DNA of 64,000 nucleotides from Meandrina meandrites (GCA_963693305.1 OY855908.1:37572805-37636804); one strand, 5' to 3'. Numbered from the stretch's first letter, positions 37,319-48,330 are shown. Numbers and translations are program-made. The notes: a model not told the origin generated them from the sequence alone.

Positions 37319-40300
37319 TTGGCTCGAACCCGAGACCTCCCGCACGGTAGTCCGGGTCTCTATCAACTGAGCTAACTGGTTGGCGGGAAACACAAAAGAT
37401 AACAATGAACCAAAAAGGAACACGGATGGCTGAGATTGAGAAAGATTGCAAACAAAGGCTTGGAACATTTCGGTTACATTTTTCAAAACGCGCCTTCCAT
37501 GACGGGGATGAATTCCAAGCGTGGAAATCATTAGGTCCAGTTGTTGCTTTTTAGGTGACTGTTTTTTGTCATTTCAGGTAAAAATTCTTGGAAATGATGA
37601 CGGCACTGGCTCACTCCAGAAAGCTGCCATTAAATTGAGAATACAGGTATTGTAAATTTTGTTTCTCAGTATAATAAACAGTACCACATGAAAGTACTGC
37701 ACAATAGCTTTCATTTAAATGGTCACACACTAGAGTTTCATCCACACTGAGACCTAAAACGTTAATAAAATAAACAGTACCCCATGAAAGTACTGCACAA
37801 TAGCTTTCATTTGAATGGTCACACACTTGGGTTTCATCCACAGAAATAAAGTTAGAACCACCTTCTGATATATCATTTGACTTTTTATATTTTTAGAGAA
37901 ACCCAATCATTGGAGACAAGTTCTCAAGTCGGCATGGACAGAAAGGAATTTGCAGGTAGGATTTTTTTTTGCCACCAACAGTTACTGAGTAAATGAGTTC
38001 ATTGCAGTTCATTTCGCCAGACAAGACCGTGTTGTATAGTAATGTTTGTATTGAAACTCACTAAGGCTTGTTTTCACTAATAAAAGTTACAATAATTATT
38101 ACATGGCGCAGAATCCCCTATAAGGGGTTTCTATGATCGAGTGAGTTTTTATGGGGACTCTACATATCAGTAATTCATGGAGTATTTTATACTTATTGTT
38201 TTTTCCTTTACCTTTCAGCCAGAAATGGCCGCTTGAAAATATGCCATTTACAGAATCTGGAATGACACCAGATATTATATTTAATCCTCACGGCTTCCCT
38301 TCGCGTATGACAATTGGTAAGGGGTCACTTATTCAACTCTTGGCATAGGATAATACCTTTAACCGCTCAAAACTTAATCCTCTCCCAAAAAATAGGTGCG
38401 TGACTCCAGGACTTCCGTAGCATGAAGCGGCTAGGAGTATTGCTACTGATGCTAATCCATCGCAGGTTACGCCCCAGCAATTTGTTTAGGTTGACATTAC
38501 AATTTTCCATATATTCACCTGGGTGGAGAGAGGCACAGTAAAAGTGTCTTAGCGGAAAACCCAGCACATTTTTCCCGGCCAGCACTCGAACACATACCTA
38601 TCTATCCACATCTATCCACAGTCGGACACGCTGCTCATTATGCCGCTGCCTAAGACTTGTATTTGTTATCTTCTCTTCTCCAGGTATGATGATAGAGAGT
38701 ATGGCAGGCAAATCAGCCAGCATCAATGGATTAGCGTACGATGCTACACCGTTCACTTTCTCAGAAGATGATCCTGCTATCGATTATTTTGGAAACCTCC
38801 TAAAACAATGTTCGTAACCTCGGCTTTTTGTTTGTTTTGTTCTGAATTTGAATCCACAGCGACCTGGGCGAGGCGGCAGTGGTTCTGTTGACGCATGTTT
38901 TTAAGTTTCTATCTAGTTAATCAGGGATGTCAAATTATCTGTTAAGGACGGACTCTTTTACTTCCTTCGCTCGCGTTCTTTTAAACCTAGGATTTGGTAG
39001 TTTCCTGTGGTTTGGCAAACGGAATAGAGCAGTTTTCTCTTGAGTATAGAATTCGCGTTTGCTTTGGTTTTGCATAACTAGGCTCAGTGATTGGCTTAAA
39101 AAACTCGCGCCACTTTCTCAACCAATCAGAAGTAAAACCAATCCCAATCGCGAGTGGCTTGCGCACGTTTTCCCGCGCTTTGTGCCGGCTACATGTTTTT
39201 ACTTCAAGTTTTGATTGGTTCACTGGATTGTCTGTAGCCTTTGTGATTGGCCAGAGTGATTACTTTGGTTTTGGTTTTACGACACTCATTAGAAAACTGC
39301 TCTAACTAAGGAATGCAATGTCATTGTAACACTTTACTAGGGTGGCTGAAAAGTCAAACGTGATCGTTGCGAAAAATGTTCACTGATGAACCACAGGGTG
39401 CAGAGAAGTCAAATTTGTCCGCAATTCCAACCTGTGGATGAACTTGTTAGGTTGTCTCGCCAATCGACGGCAAGCTAGAGAGTTCTTCGTTGCTGTCGCG
39501 TTATGGCTTAGACTCCCTTCTGTTGTAAGTTTTAAAACAAGTCTTTATCTTTCAGCTGGTTACAATTACTACGGCACTGAACGAATGTACAGTGGTACTG
39601 ATGGCCGAGAGTTTGAGGCAGACATATTTTTTGGAATTGTTTATTATCAGCGACTGAGGCACATGGTGGCAGACAAATATCAGGTAATAACAGAAACCTC
39701 CCCCACCCTCCCTTCCCTTCTTACTTGTGTTTTGTCTCACTTTGTGTCCATAGGTTGCGGACCAGTGAATGATGACATCATGTTATGCGTGTCATCTGAT
39801 TGGCTCTAACAGCTGTGTCACGTGGTCTCAGCTAGTGTTTTACTGGTTGTCATTCACCGACACTCCTTGTTTAGCAGTCAGCTTGATAAAACCTTTTGTC
39901 TGACACTGGGGTTCTGCTTGTTTTGCAACAATGAACAAAAGAAATCCTTCACTCGTACTTAGCAACAGTAGCAACAGATGGGATTCTAAAATCTGCACTG
40001 CTTTGCAGGAAACGTACAGTTGTGTGACAGATTCTGCATTAAACATATAAGGTGCTTTCCATTTTCACAGTCCGACCGGTCGTCCCAGTAGGTTAAACAG
40101 AAATTACCCATGTTCTAACATTGCATGAATGTACGTTTTGATCTGTTTTCATTGGCTTTCAGGTCCGGACAACAGGCCCTATAGACATACTCACACATCA
40201 ACCAGTTCAGGTAACAGCTGACTGCAGTATGTATTTACCTCATCCACCAGTACGTGATGACATCACTTTATGCGTGTCATCTGATTGGCTGTGAACAATG

Positions 40301-41530
40301 CGTCACGTGATCTCAGCCAGTGTTTTATTGGTTGTTATTGTGCGGCACATACTGTTCATTGGTCGAAGTGATAATGCCAACAGTCTGATACTGGTTATTT
40401 CGTTGATGGGAAAAATGCGTTTCACTAGGTGCAAGAAAAACAGAGTGTGCTTGGGGAGGGTTGCTTGTTGCGATGGCGCGCCCAATCCCCTCATGACCGC
40501 ACTTCCTTTGCACGCTTCCCAGCCCATAAATAGTGCCTTCTTACCCTCAGAGACTGTGGCGCCAGAAGCCTGAAGAACGATCGGGGAAAAGGCCATGTAA
40601 AAACTAGGGTCGGGGCGCAAACTTAGTTTTCCCGCTAGCTTCTAAACATCTCTGAGGAAAAGAAGACACTGCTTGAATCCTTCCGTTTAGATGAACTGAA
40701 CGGGGCAACCTCAAACGTAAAAGGTCGGTAGTGTGATGTCGTTTAGCTGATACCAAGCTCGTGCCTATCTTGCAGGGTCGAAAAAAACAAGGAGGCATTC
40801 GATTTGGTGAAATGGAAAGAGACGCTCTGCTGGCTCATGGCACATCTTTTCTGTTGCAAGATCGCCTCATGAACTGCTCAGACAGAACAGTGGTAAGTGA
40901 CTGACCATTATTTTCTTGGATAAGGAATGGAAATTGTTGAAAAAATGTTTGCAGAAGGGAATGCCAAAATAAATTGTTTACAGGCACAAAAGTTGTTGTT
41001 CGCTGGAAGATGGTGCTGAGAAAAAATTGTTTGCGCAGTAACAATCACAGGAAAGAATTGCTTTTGGCGACAAATTTTTCATCCTCCCTCAAAAAAAAAA
41101 CTAATGGTTCGAATAACATTGCATTGTATCTTTTCTGTTCAAGTCTCTGAGAATTTTCCGACCCGGCGGTTTTCAGCGGGGATGTTGCTTAGCAGCCTGA
41201 ATTATCGGTGACAACACTCGGATTCTTCTGTTAGTCTCTGAAATATTAAGCGTTACATAATGTGTCGTGACTGCTTACTGTCCTTTCTCTCCCCTCTAGG
41301 GTCAGGTGTGTACCAAGTGTGGCAGCATACTCTCCCCTCTCCTGGACAAACCTGCTGTTGAGGTAGCTGCTGCGGCTGCGCACAGGGAGCGGAAGTGGAC
41401 GTGCAAAACTTGTGAAAGCGGCGAGCACATTCAGCTGTTAGCTTTCCCTTACGTGTTCCGGTATCTTGTGGCCGAGTTGGCCGGGATGAATATCAAGACT
41501 TCTTTGGAAGTGAAAAGAGTTGGGACCTAA
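21413..41530 (+). CDS. POLR1B: RNA polymerase I subunit RPA2, complete
   Basis: Second-largest Pol I subunit; with POLR1A it forms the active centre transcribing pre-rRNA in the nucleolus. Thirty-six exons: 21413-21505, 21587-21664, 21787-21846, 22485-22559, 23008-23127, 23782-23847, 24417-24491, 26004-26102, 27021-27116, 27233-27309, 28180-28253, 28796-28868, 29156-29209, 29311-29428, 30571-30655, 30963-31069, 31364-31499, 31608-31681, 31786-31992, 32115-32267, 32397-32441, 32840-32947, 33668-33742, 34254-34355, 34948-35031, 35128-35185, 35548-35644, 36850-36922, 37578-37646, 37897-37955, 38219-38316, 38684-38809, 39556-39683, 40163-40210, 40776-40892, 41300-41530. All are GT-AG and in phase. 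They total 3438 nt, or 1145 residues, against 1135 in human. Family marks seen: [14 protein letters not shown]; the catalytic [50 protein letters not shown]; and a C-terminal zinc site with C-x2-C (CTKC) and C-x2-C (CKTC). The stop is TAA at 41528-41530. No damage was found. Confidence 0.98.
23385..23700 (+). mobile_element. Old tRNA-derived SINE copy
   Basis: GTTCTTGAGCAAGACACTTC and CTCGCTCCACCCAGGTG match the family body. The head and tail are worn. In POLR1B intron 5. Confidence 0.6.
24118..24262 (+). mobile_element. Truncated tRNA-derived SINE copy
   Basis: GTGTTCTTGGGCAAGACACT, CCCTCTCCACCTAGATGGTA and TGGTGAATTTAAAGG follow the family order. The tail is missing. In POLR1B intron 6. 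Confidence 0.6.
24492..26003. other. POLR1B intron 7, no feature
   Basis: About 1.5 kb. A short purine-rich GGAAGGAAGG-type stretch lies near 24665-24735. Otherwise nothing recognised. Confidence 0.6.
26365..26850. mobile_element. CAGYGCTTCAAG-end element, 5-bp TSD (486 bp)
   Basis: Ends CAGCGCTTCAAGCT and AGCTTGAAGCACTG. GCCCA is duplicated (26360-26364, 26851-26855). The interior near both ends repeats TTTGGCGACC and GGTCGCC motifs. No ORF. In POLR1B intron 8. Confidence 0.75.
29850..30457 (+). repeat. 77-bp minisatellite resembling a decayed C2H2 zinc-finger repeat
   Basis: Eight units; the GAGAAGCC block starts at 29869, 29927, 30004, 30081, 30158, 30236, 30313 and 30390, spacing 77-78 bp except the first (58). 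Read in pieces, a unit gives GEKPNKCK, then FSQK, then NLLNRVM, which is the order of a C2H2 finger and linker (84 bp when intact). Stops and shifts occur in every unit. The array lies in POLR1B intron 14 and is not coding. Confidence 0.7.
33010..33385 (+). repeat. Long pyrimidine (CTCCT) tract
   Basis: About 370 bp almost wholly C and T, mainly CTCCTCC and TTCTCC units, in POLR1B intron 22. The long frames read through it are only poly-Ser/Pro/Leu artefacts. Confidence 0.9.
34626..34922 (-). mobile_element. Retroposed insert with 18-bp TSD
   Basis: AAAACGAACTTAAAACTT occurs at 34626-34643 and 34905-34922. Between them is a 260-bp insert that begins with a T-run (an A-tail if read on the minus strand). 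These are the marks of LINE-type retroposition. The insert has repeated GTTAGTA-like motifs on its minus strand and matches nothing I know. It ends 25 bp before POLR1B exon 25 (34948). Confidence 0.8.
35634..35709 (+). repeat. POLR1B: 20-bp tandem repeat over the exon 27 splice donor
   Basis: The last bases of exon 27 and the donor (TATTACTGGTAAGAAGCC) are repeated about four times with a 20-bp period. Copies after the first carry GTAATA, GTGGCA and GTTAGA in place of GTAAGA. Confidence 0.8.
36089..36251 (+). repeat. 33-bp minisatellite, about five copies
   Basis: Perfect head-to-tail units, each holding CAAATGGACTTCACCATC, in POLR1B intron 27. Since 33 is a multiple of 3, both strands have open frames made of an 11-residue repeat, which are artefacts. 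Confidence 0.95.
36328..36470 (+). repeat. Dispersed repeat GATGACATCATGTTATGCG, copy 1
   Basis: It contains GTGTCATCTGATTGGCT, TGTGATCTCA, AGTGTTTTATTGGTCGTTAT and TCAACCTGATAAAACGTC. Two more copies lie at 39769-39912 and 40256-40402, all in POLR1B introns and in the same orientation. Element class unknown. Confidence 0.75.
37260..37540 (-). mobile_element. tRNA-headed SINE, GTTAGCTCAGTTGATAGAG type
   Basis: The minus strand reads GTTAGCTCAGTTGATAGAGA, then CGTGCGGGAGG, then GGTTCGAGCC, an A-box and B-box in tRNA spacing. It then continues into a non-tRNA body (CACTCAGGGTCTTAAAATAA). In POLR1B intron 28. Confidence 0.7.
37672..37852 (+). repeat. 98-bp tandem duplication
   Basis: The block from AATAAACAGTACC through GTTTCATCCACA occurs twice with few changes, in POLR1B intron 29. 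Confidence 0.85.
38380..38640 (-). mobile_element. tRNA-derived SINE copy (minus)
   Basis: The plus strand shows GTAGCATGAAGCGGCTAGG, ATCCATCGCAGGTTACG and TCACCTGGGTGGAGAGAGGC, which is the reverse of the 15548 family body. In POLR1B intron 31. Confidence 0.7.
39027..39302. mobile_element. TA-flanked MITE, copy 2 (276 bp)
   Basis: TA on both sides; ends GAGCAGTTTTCTC and AGAAAACTGCTC. The interior shares CTTTCTCAACCAATCAGAAG, CCGGCTACATGT and GATTACTTTGGTTTTGG with 6802-7061. In POLR1B intron 32. Confidence 0.8.
39769..39912 (+). repeat. Dispersed repeat GATGACATCATGTTATGCG, copy 2
   Basis: Same blocks as copy 1 (GTGTCATCTGATTGGCT, GTGGTCTCAGCTAGTGTTTT), about 86 bp after exon 33. Confidence 0.75.
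40256..40402 (+). repeat. Dispersed repeat GATGACATCA, copy 3
   Basis: Same blocks as copies 1 and 2 (TATGCGTGTCATCTGATTGG, GTGATCTCAGCCAGTGTTTT), about 45 bp after exon 34. Confidence 0.75.
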
Positions 41531-42639
41531 CAGTTGGCCAAATCAACTCTAGAAGGGATTGATTTATGAAAAATGTCCATTCTACGGCAGCTCCTGGAGA
41601 AGCAGTTACGAAGAAAAGGATACAGGTCTACCAGGAGTACCTCGTTCGGTCAGAATTCCCGTCCCGAGCTTGCGGGTTTGACAGTGATTAGTCATGCTGA
41701 TGACGCGAGGCTATCATGTAGTAGTACGCTTCTGATTGAACAATAGAATCGGAAATAATGAGCTTACTGAACGGAGATTTGAAAAGAAGGACGCCTTTCC
41801 CCTTCCTGGATAGAGAGAATGTACACGTTCATGTACGGCTCCAGTAGCCTTCTTTCTATGAAGTGTTAGTGCTGTCAAATTATAAAACATAGGCACGCTA
41901 AGCGTGCAGGAGTTATTTTTTTCAATTGATTGGGTAGCTTGGGGTAGAACTGGGTGTTAGTCCTGTTGGGATGGTTTATTTCTTGGGTTGAGCTATTTGT
42001 GCATGGTTCATGTGCACGGTCCATCGCGCCGACTAAGAGCTGCTTTTGGAAAAATAACTCAAAAACAATTTAAAAAGAAATTGTGCAAATGTTCTAAAAT
42101 TAGGCTGCTTTCCCTTGTAAATATGACTATGGTGTGCAACCGATCGATCGAACCATACTGTTGAAGACAAAAAATACGTCAGTAATTTCTTCAAACGTAA
42201 ACAGAAAAAAATATCTGGTAGTCACTTTTAAGGTTACCTTGATGTTTTTAAACTATCCATCCCCTTTCATTCCAAGCCGAAAGAAAACCGCTAAGTACAT
42301 CAAAACATGGATTGAAAACTGTTGACAGCATTTACCGTAAACATGATCACAAAATCGCAAACACGCTCACTAAGAAAGCCAAATTGACCCAGAAATTGCA
42401 AACGAATACCCAGATGGAACAAGAACAAAGTATTCTCGGGTTTCTGAAATGGCTCCATTATTTTCATCATCAATATAAAACAGAAACCTTTCTGCAAGCA
42501 AGGACGAGTTTCTTTCGACGAACGCGAGAAACAAACAACTCTAGTCACCAGTGCATTTCGGCCAAACCACGTGATGATTTTACTTGGACTGGTACAATAT
42601 TAATTTCGCAACCAGAAGCAGAAACGAGATTTTAGAGAT
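41531..42639. other. POLR1B 3' flank, no gene
   Basis: This must hold the POLR1B 3' UTR. No strong AATAAA was placed soon after the stop. No exon-like stretch of any known family was recognised. Confidence 0.5.
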
Positions 42640-42960
42640 TCATTCATCCACTGAGTATGCTAAGCCTGTAGCGTGACATGCACAACAACGTCAACGAAAA
42701 CTCTACAGGTCTAGTCTGAAATGTCAGCCGTCTTCTCTTCCCGCCCGTCCTCTGAGGGGTAAGGAAGAGAAGACGGCTGACACTTCAGACTATCTACAGG
42801 TCCATCTACTGACATCTTGTTGATAGACGTTTCTGCTTTTCAAAGCTAAGAGAACTCATCAAATATAATTTCTCTCTTTCAGTTATACATTGTATTATGC
42901 GTTTCTAACTAACCTGGTGTATTTTGTTCTTCTTCTACGCGTTTTCTTGTTGGGTTACAA
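42640..42960 (+). repeat. Diverged duplicate segment, copy A
   Basis: Blocks TTCATTCATCCACT, AGCGTGACATGCACAAC, CTCATCAAATATAATTTCTC and GTTTCTAACTAACCTGGTGT recur in the same order at 44822-45095. Copy A is interrupted by the 81-bp MITE. Confidence 0.75.
42712..42792. mobile_element. 81-bp MITE with 10-bp TSD
   Basis: Ends TAGTCTGAA and TTCAGACTA; the arms (GTCAGCCGTCTTCTCTTCC and complement) form a near-perfect hairpin. TCTACAGGTC is duplicated exactly (42702-42711, 42793-42802). Confidence 0.9.
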
Positions 42961-43022
42961 TTAATTTTCATTGATAATCTCATACAATTTAAAGGCTAGA
43001 ATGTTATTTTAAAAACGTAAAG

Positions 43023-43469
43023 CCACAGGTAGCCCAAGCTCACGTTTCGAGCGGTTGGTGGGTATAAATTGGTGTTGCGTAACACTAGATCGTTGAGAAC
43101 ATTATAAGGCTTTGTATGGGATTTGGGTCGATTTTGGCCGTATTTATGCTTAAAATACAGTAAATATACAAAATAAACTTACTTTTGCCATTTGCTGTGT
43201 CCTTTTGCCTGTTTTGCGTCTTGAAGTGGTGTTTTAGTCGATTTTTCTCTTCCCTGTTCCTTCCTTCCTAATACGTCCGTCTTAGGAAGGAAGGAACAGG
43301 GAAGAGAAAAATCGACTAAAACACCACTTCAAGACGCAAAACAGGCAAAAGGACACAAAATCGACCCAAATCCCATACAAAGCCTTATAATATTCTCAAC
43401 GGTCTAGTGTTACGCAACACCAATTTATACCTACCAACAGCTCGAAACGTGAGCTTGGGCTGCCTGTGG
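43023..43469. mobile_element. CCACAGG-end foldback MITE, 5-bp TSD (447 bp)
   Basis: Outer arms CCACAGGTAGCCCAAGCTCA and complement; TAAAG duplicated (43018-43022, 43470-43474). A second, inner palindrome centred near 43275 is perfect over about 75 bp per arm. The left arm has an extra stretch of roughly 70 bp (43130-43200) missing from the right arm. Confidence 0.85.
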
Positions 43470-43570
43470 TAAAGCTTGTCTGTATTTTACTTGATAGCTG
43501 CTGGCTGCAGTTCAAAGATATCCAAAATTGAAAAGCGTAAAGCTAATTTAAGTAATTTTAACAAAACAAT

Positions 43571-44770
43571 TAGTCTCCCTCGCAGCCGTTTTTAGTGTCG
43601 TCACGCAACGCTCCTCCCCACAAACGGCTGCTCACATTTGAACAACATTCCTTTCCCTTTGTTTCTTATGTGACCAATCAGAGTACAAGATAATGTAATC
43701 AACATGGTTTTTCCCGCGTTCTCAAGTGTTGCAAAGGATCGGAGTTTCTCCAATGTATGAGGCGCCAAAGAAAGCTCTGCAAAGTGATCGTCGCTTTATT
43801 TGCTCCACTGTAGTTCAGAAAAAAGAAAAGATTATATATTTCGATTTACCGGCGGTTATTTGTTCATGTCCGGATGTGAATGTGAGCAGTTTAATATTCA
43901 GCGACCAGCGAGTTCACTTTGCAAAGCTTTGCTAAAGACGACTTGTCATGTTCAAAAAGGCATTCATCTTGGAGGGTTCAAACATTAATTGAAGGGACTC
44001 TACAAGGATCGTGAACTTACGAGAACATAACGCTTATTTAGCATTGAGAACGACCGTGACAATGGAGAAACCGCTGCAGCTGCATGCCGTGAGAAAACCT
44101 CGAATTGTTTTTACAATTTCCGATCGATATCACGTATGCTTCTTCTGATACTGCAGCCCGAGATTTTCCGAAACCCGTCGGTAGGTTGACAAAAACATCC
44201 TTTCTTTCTTCAACGATTTTCCCAATTCCAGATTTTTTGCTGTACGTTTATTGCGCCTTTCAATACCATGCGAAATCTCGACGACTTTTTTCCGCAGCCG
44301 TCATCAGGCAACGAACCTTGAAAAACAGAAACAAACAAAATGGATCGAAATCTACCAATCACAGCTGACAGACGTGACCTTTTGACCTTGCTGTAAGTTA
44401 ACTTGTGTTTCCTGAGAGGTCCACTTAGAAGGTTGACGGTTGCGAAAACCGTAAACCAATATAAAAGCGTTGGTTGAGGTTGAATTTCAGAGTTCGTATG
44501 TTATTGAAAACCACAATAAGCTAGAAATTTGAAATGTCTTTCTGACAACATGAAACATTTCTTCAAGGGTCGCTATTTTGAAAGCTATGAACTCAAAGAT
44601 AAAACAAGCAAAATGATTGGTTAGATTTCTTTGGCGCGCACAGTTCTTGAAATATGGAACCCGAATGGTGATTGGTTGAAACAGAGGAAAGGAATGTTGT
44701 TCGAATGTGAGCAGCCGTTTGTGGGGAGGAGCATTGCGTGACGACACTAAAAACGGCTGCGAAGGAGACT
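43571..44770. mobile_element. TAGTCTCC element with 10-bp TSD (1200 bp)
   Basis: ACAAAACAAT is duplicated exactly (43561-43570, 44771-44780). The ends TAGTCTCCCTCGCAGCCG and CGGCTGCGAAGGAGACT lead arms of over 90 bp with GTCGTCACGCAACG and CCTCCCCACAAACGGCTGC. The middle has no recognisable transposase. Duplications of 9-11 bp and long arms are Mutator-like, but the assignment is tentative. Confidence 0.85.
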
Positions 44771-44821
44771 ACAAAACAATAGACTCTTCATCGTAAATAC
44801 GTTACTTGTAGTCCTCTTTAG

Positions 44822-45095
44822 AACTTCATTCATCCACTAAAAGGGCTGTTGTTGCCGCTCTATAAAAGTTGTGTTATATTGTAGCGTGAAATTCACAACA
44901 AGATATATGAACCTACATCAAGTACCTCTTGACTCAGGTCAATCTTCGGGGTCAAAAAATATAAAATTAATGTTAATTGCTTTGCGTTTCAGACAGACAT
45001 TTCTGCGCGTCAATCATAAAAAATCTCATCAAATATAATTTCTCTCTTTCGGTCATACCGAAATATTAGTCGTTTCTAACTAACCTGGTGTATTT
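44822..45095 (+). repeat. Diverged duplicate segment, copy B
   Basis: Partner of 42640-42960; the two copies flank the two larger elements of this region. Confidence 0.7.
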
Positions 45096-47729
45096 TTTTT
45101 CTTTAACCTCATCTATTTCAAAATCAAAACATTTCTTACAGCAACAACATTTCTGACAATTCTGACAAATCTGACAAATAACGATCCTATTCATCGCTTT
45201 TTCTTATATTTTTGCAAAATTACACATACAATTAAACAACTACAACCCGCTTCGGAAAAACGCAACAAAGCTTAACAATGTAACGCAACTGTCAATGAAC
45301 AGCACTCAGCGCATACTAAAATATGATATTTCACAAGAAAGTTAATACCACAACCAATGAACGATAAACCATACACAACTAAAGAGCACGCAACACATAC
45401 AATAGTACAAGGAATTTCATAATGAAAGTGAGTGCTGGCTGTAGGAATTAAAGATTACACTACACTATTTGTGAAGTTTGGAGCGTAATGTTCAAAATTA
45501 ACAAAAGAGATGTCAGATTGAATGCACCCGACATCACATAATGTTGTTCTCTTTCCCTGGGCTGGTTGGAAAAAATGCAAAAAAATATGGCTGAAAATGT
45601 TACTAACAACATAACGGCTTTATTGAATAGCATGAACAGCTAGAATTGTAAGATGTAGCAGAAGACCTCCTTATCTTAAAAAGAAAAATTAAACAATGGC
45701 TAGCATTAGATTAAAGTGTCATGGCTCATGTTTGCTGCTCCTGAAATATATTTTCCCCAGACTGCTAAAAAAATGTACGGACATTTTTGTTCACCATACG
45801 TCCATTAACAACGCAGCGATCAAAACCATATTCCATGTTCAGATGCAGATGAATCCATATCTCCCTTAAAAATCAAACAATGGTCTACAGTACGAGTAAA
45901 TAAAACACAATTTACACAATCATACGCAGCAAGTTGTGACTCAGCGCAGCTTGCAAAAGTGGCAAAATCCCGGCATTAACTTTCGCTCGTTCTTGATCTG
46001 TTGACGCGGATCGTAATTTTCAGATCTATATGCCATTTCAGTTTTAGGTTTCTTTTTTCTATTCCTGTCATGTGATTTGAAACTCTTGAAGGACTCTTCT
46101 AAAAACTAAACAACGTATATGTCATCTCTGCTCATCTGTCAATGTTTGATATTTTACGACGTATCAACAATGATTCCTTGTTATTGTCACGAGAGGATTA
46201 AGGCCCCTACCTAAGTATAAGGAACCGAACTCAGAAAATACCTCAGTGCCAGAAGAATAAAGATACTGATTATAACAATACTTCTACAATAGTTACATTA
46301 GATACAGTTACATAGGTTTACATTTGGGACTGCCCATACTTAGCAAATAGACTAGTATAATAGCTCGATTTATTCATAAGCATAATAGATTTCTGCATTT
46401 CAAAGTAATCTTTTATTCTTGTTTTATATTCCTCATGGTTAACGTTCAACTGAAGTAAATCTGGATTTTTAATTTTTAATTAATTATTATTATTTTTATT
46501 ATTTATTATATTATATTCTGAAAACTAAATCAATCCCCCCGTGAAAATGCGAATTTCAGGTGGCGGTGGGATCACCAAACGCACTGCCCCTTCCCCCTTA
46601 ACCCGAGGCGATAAACAATGACTGGTTCCTTAGTTATTACCTTAAAGATTGCCTTGATGATTGCCTTGCAATGATCTGTGGAAGGAGACTTCACTGTATT
46701 CGAAGAAATTAGCTCGGCCCTCTGTCTTCTATAATCAAGGACAGAACTTCTTGTTGGCAACAATTTCTTATTCTCTGAATTTAACACCTTTTTACTGTAC
46801 GAGCTGTTTACAACGTCTAGTGACATCTGACTCAAAAATCTTGCTTGAGCTCTTTTATTGGGACCACGTATAAGCTGTCAATCATCCGTCAAAACGTCAA
46901 AATTCGTGATTTATGCTTACGCAATGACCTGCGCAGTCCATTCTACGAACAGGTGCAGCTGCGAAGAAGACTACTTTCATGTACGTTCCTTCCCGTGAGT
47001 AAACATTGCCAAAATATTTTTCTTTCCACTGTTTTACTACGATCCCGAAAATGCCTGGTCAAAACAAAACAACACGAGAAATATAAAAATTTCAGAGAAC
47101 ATTTTTACAGAATAACATGAAACTTTAGTAACAAGATAATACAAAAAAGTTAAACTAAAGATTGTCATGAAATCAATTCAAACAAACTACTTTACAAGAT
47201 ACTTCGGAGAAGAAAAGGCGAGTCACTACACTAGCTCTGGTCCAGCCCACATCCATATTTTAATACTAAGTTGTTTACGATTTTCAAGTCAAACCAAAAG
47301 TGTTACCATCTGTCTCGGCTGTACAAACAGAATTCTGAAGAATACTTATCTGTCAATTTACACATGGCACCAATAATTTATTCCTAGCAAGTTCAACGAA
47401 GGGTTTAAGGATACTCGTGAATTATTTTGAATATTGCAAGTAACAAACATCGCCTCGGATAAAGCATAATTTGAACTCAGAAAAAGTACTAACGTTCAAA
47501 AGTTAATCTGGATTTTTAATTGAAAACTACATCAATCTTCCGCATGGAAAAGTAACTTTTTTCATGTACAATAGATCCCTTTTGTTACATGTTTTGTACT
47601 AGAAATCAATAGTGAAAGACAAGTATATAAGCCGAACGCGCAAACTGTTGTTAATTGATTACTATAGTGATTACCTCAAAGACTATCATTATCAGCATCT
47701 AGGCCCTGTCCTCTATGTAAAACTCATTA
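45096..47729. other. Intergenic AT-rich DNA, no gene
   Basis: About 2.6 kb with only short chance ORFs, a TTCTGACAA run of three near 45150, and an AT-only stretch near 46470-46515. No gene or element family was recognised. Confidence 0.55.
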
Positions 47730-48330
47730 CAGTCAAACCGGATGTTCTTTTGATGGGAACTCTGCAATGTTGTGGCGCAATGTTCCAATATTGATGGGCA
47801 GTTTGCTCTACGTAACTTGCAACTTTCAATTCAAATTTGCTCGAGCAAGTTGCAAAGTTCCGGTTTTCATTTTCCCCGTATAGAACGAAACAATTCCACC
47901 TCTCTTTCAAAGAAATAGGAAATAGTTGCCCTATGGTCAAATATTTATCAACAGACGACAAGAAATTAGCAACAGGTTTAGTTCGAATCGCCAAACTGGG
48001 AAACCGGAACTTGCTAAAGCAAGTTTGAATTGAAAGTTGCAAGTTGCGTCAAGCAAACTTCCCAGTTTGGCGATTTAACTAAACCTGCCGCTAATTTCTT
48101 GTCGTCTGTTGATAAATAGTTGACCATAGGGCAATTACTTCCCACTTCTTTGAAACAAAGGTGGGATTATTACCTTCAATACGGGAATATCAAAAACCGG
48201 AACTTGGCAAGTTGCTCGAGCAAATTTGAATTGAATGTTGCAAGTTGTGTCAAGCAAACTTCCCATCAATATTGGAACATTGCGCCACAACATTGCAGAG
48301 TTCCCATCAAAAGAACATCCGGTTTGACTG
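47730..48330. mobile_element. TA-flanked CAGTCAAACC foldback element (601 bp)
   Basis: TA at 47728-47729 and 48331-48332. Arms start CAGTCAAACCGGATGTTC and stay complementary for nearly the whole length, meeting near 48030. It resembles 11376-12314 in its end sequence. Overlapping ORFs on both strands are palindrome artefacts. Confidence 0.85.

Noticed and set aside
37572..37577. Alternative acceptor for POLR1B exon 29
   Set aside because: Only ATTTCAG|GTAAAAATTC keeps the conserved frame; other AGs nearby do not.
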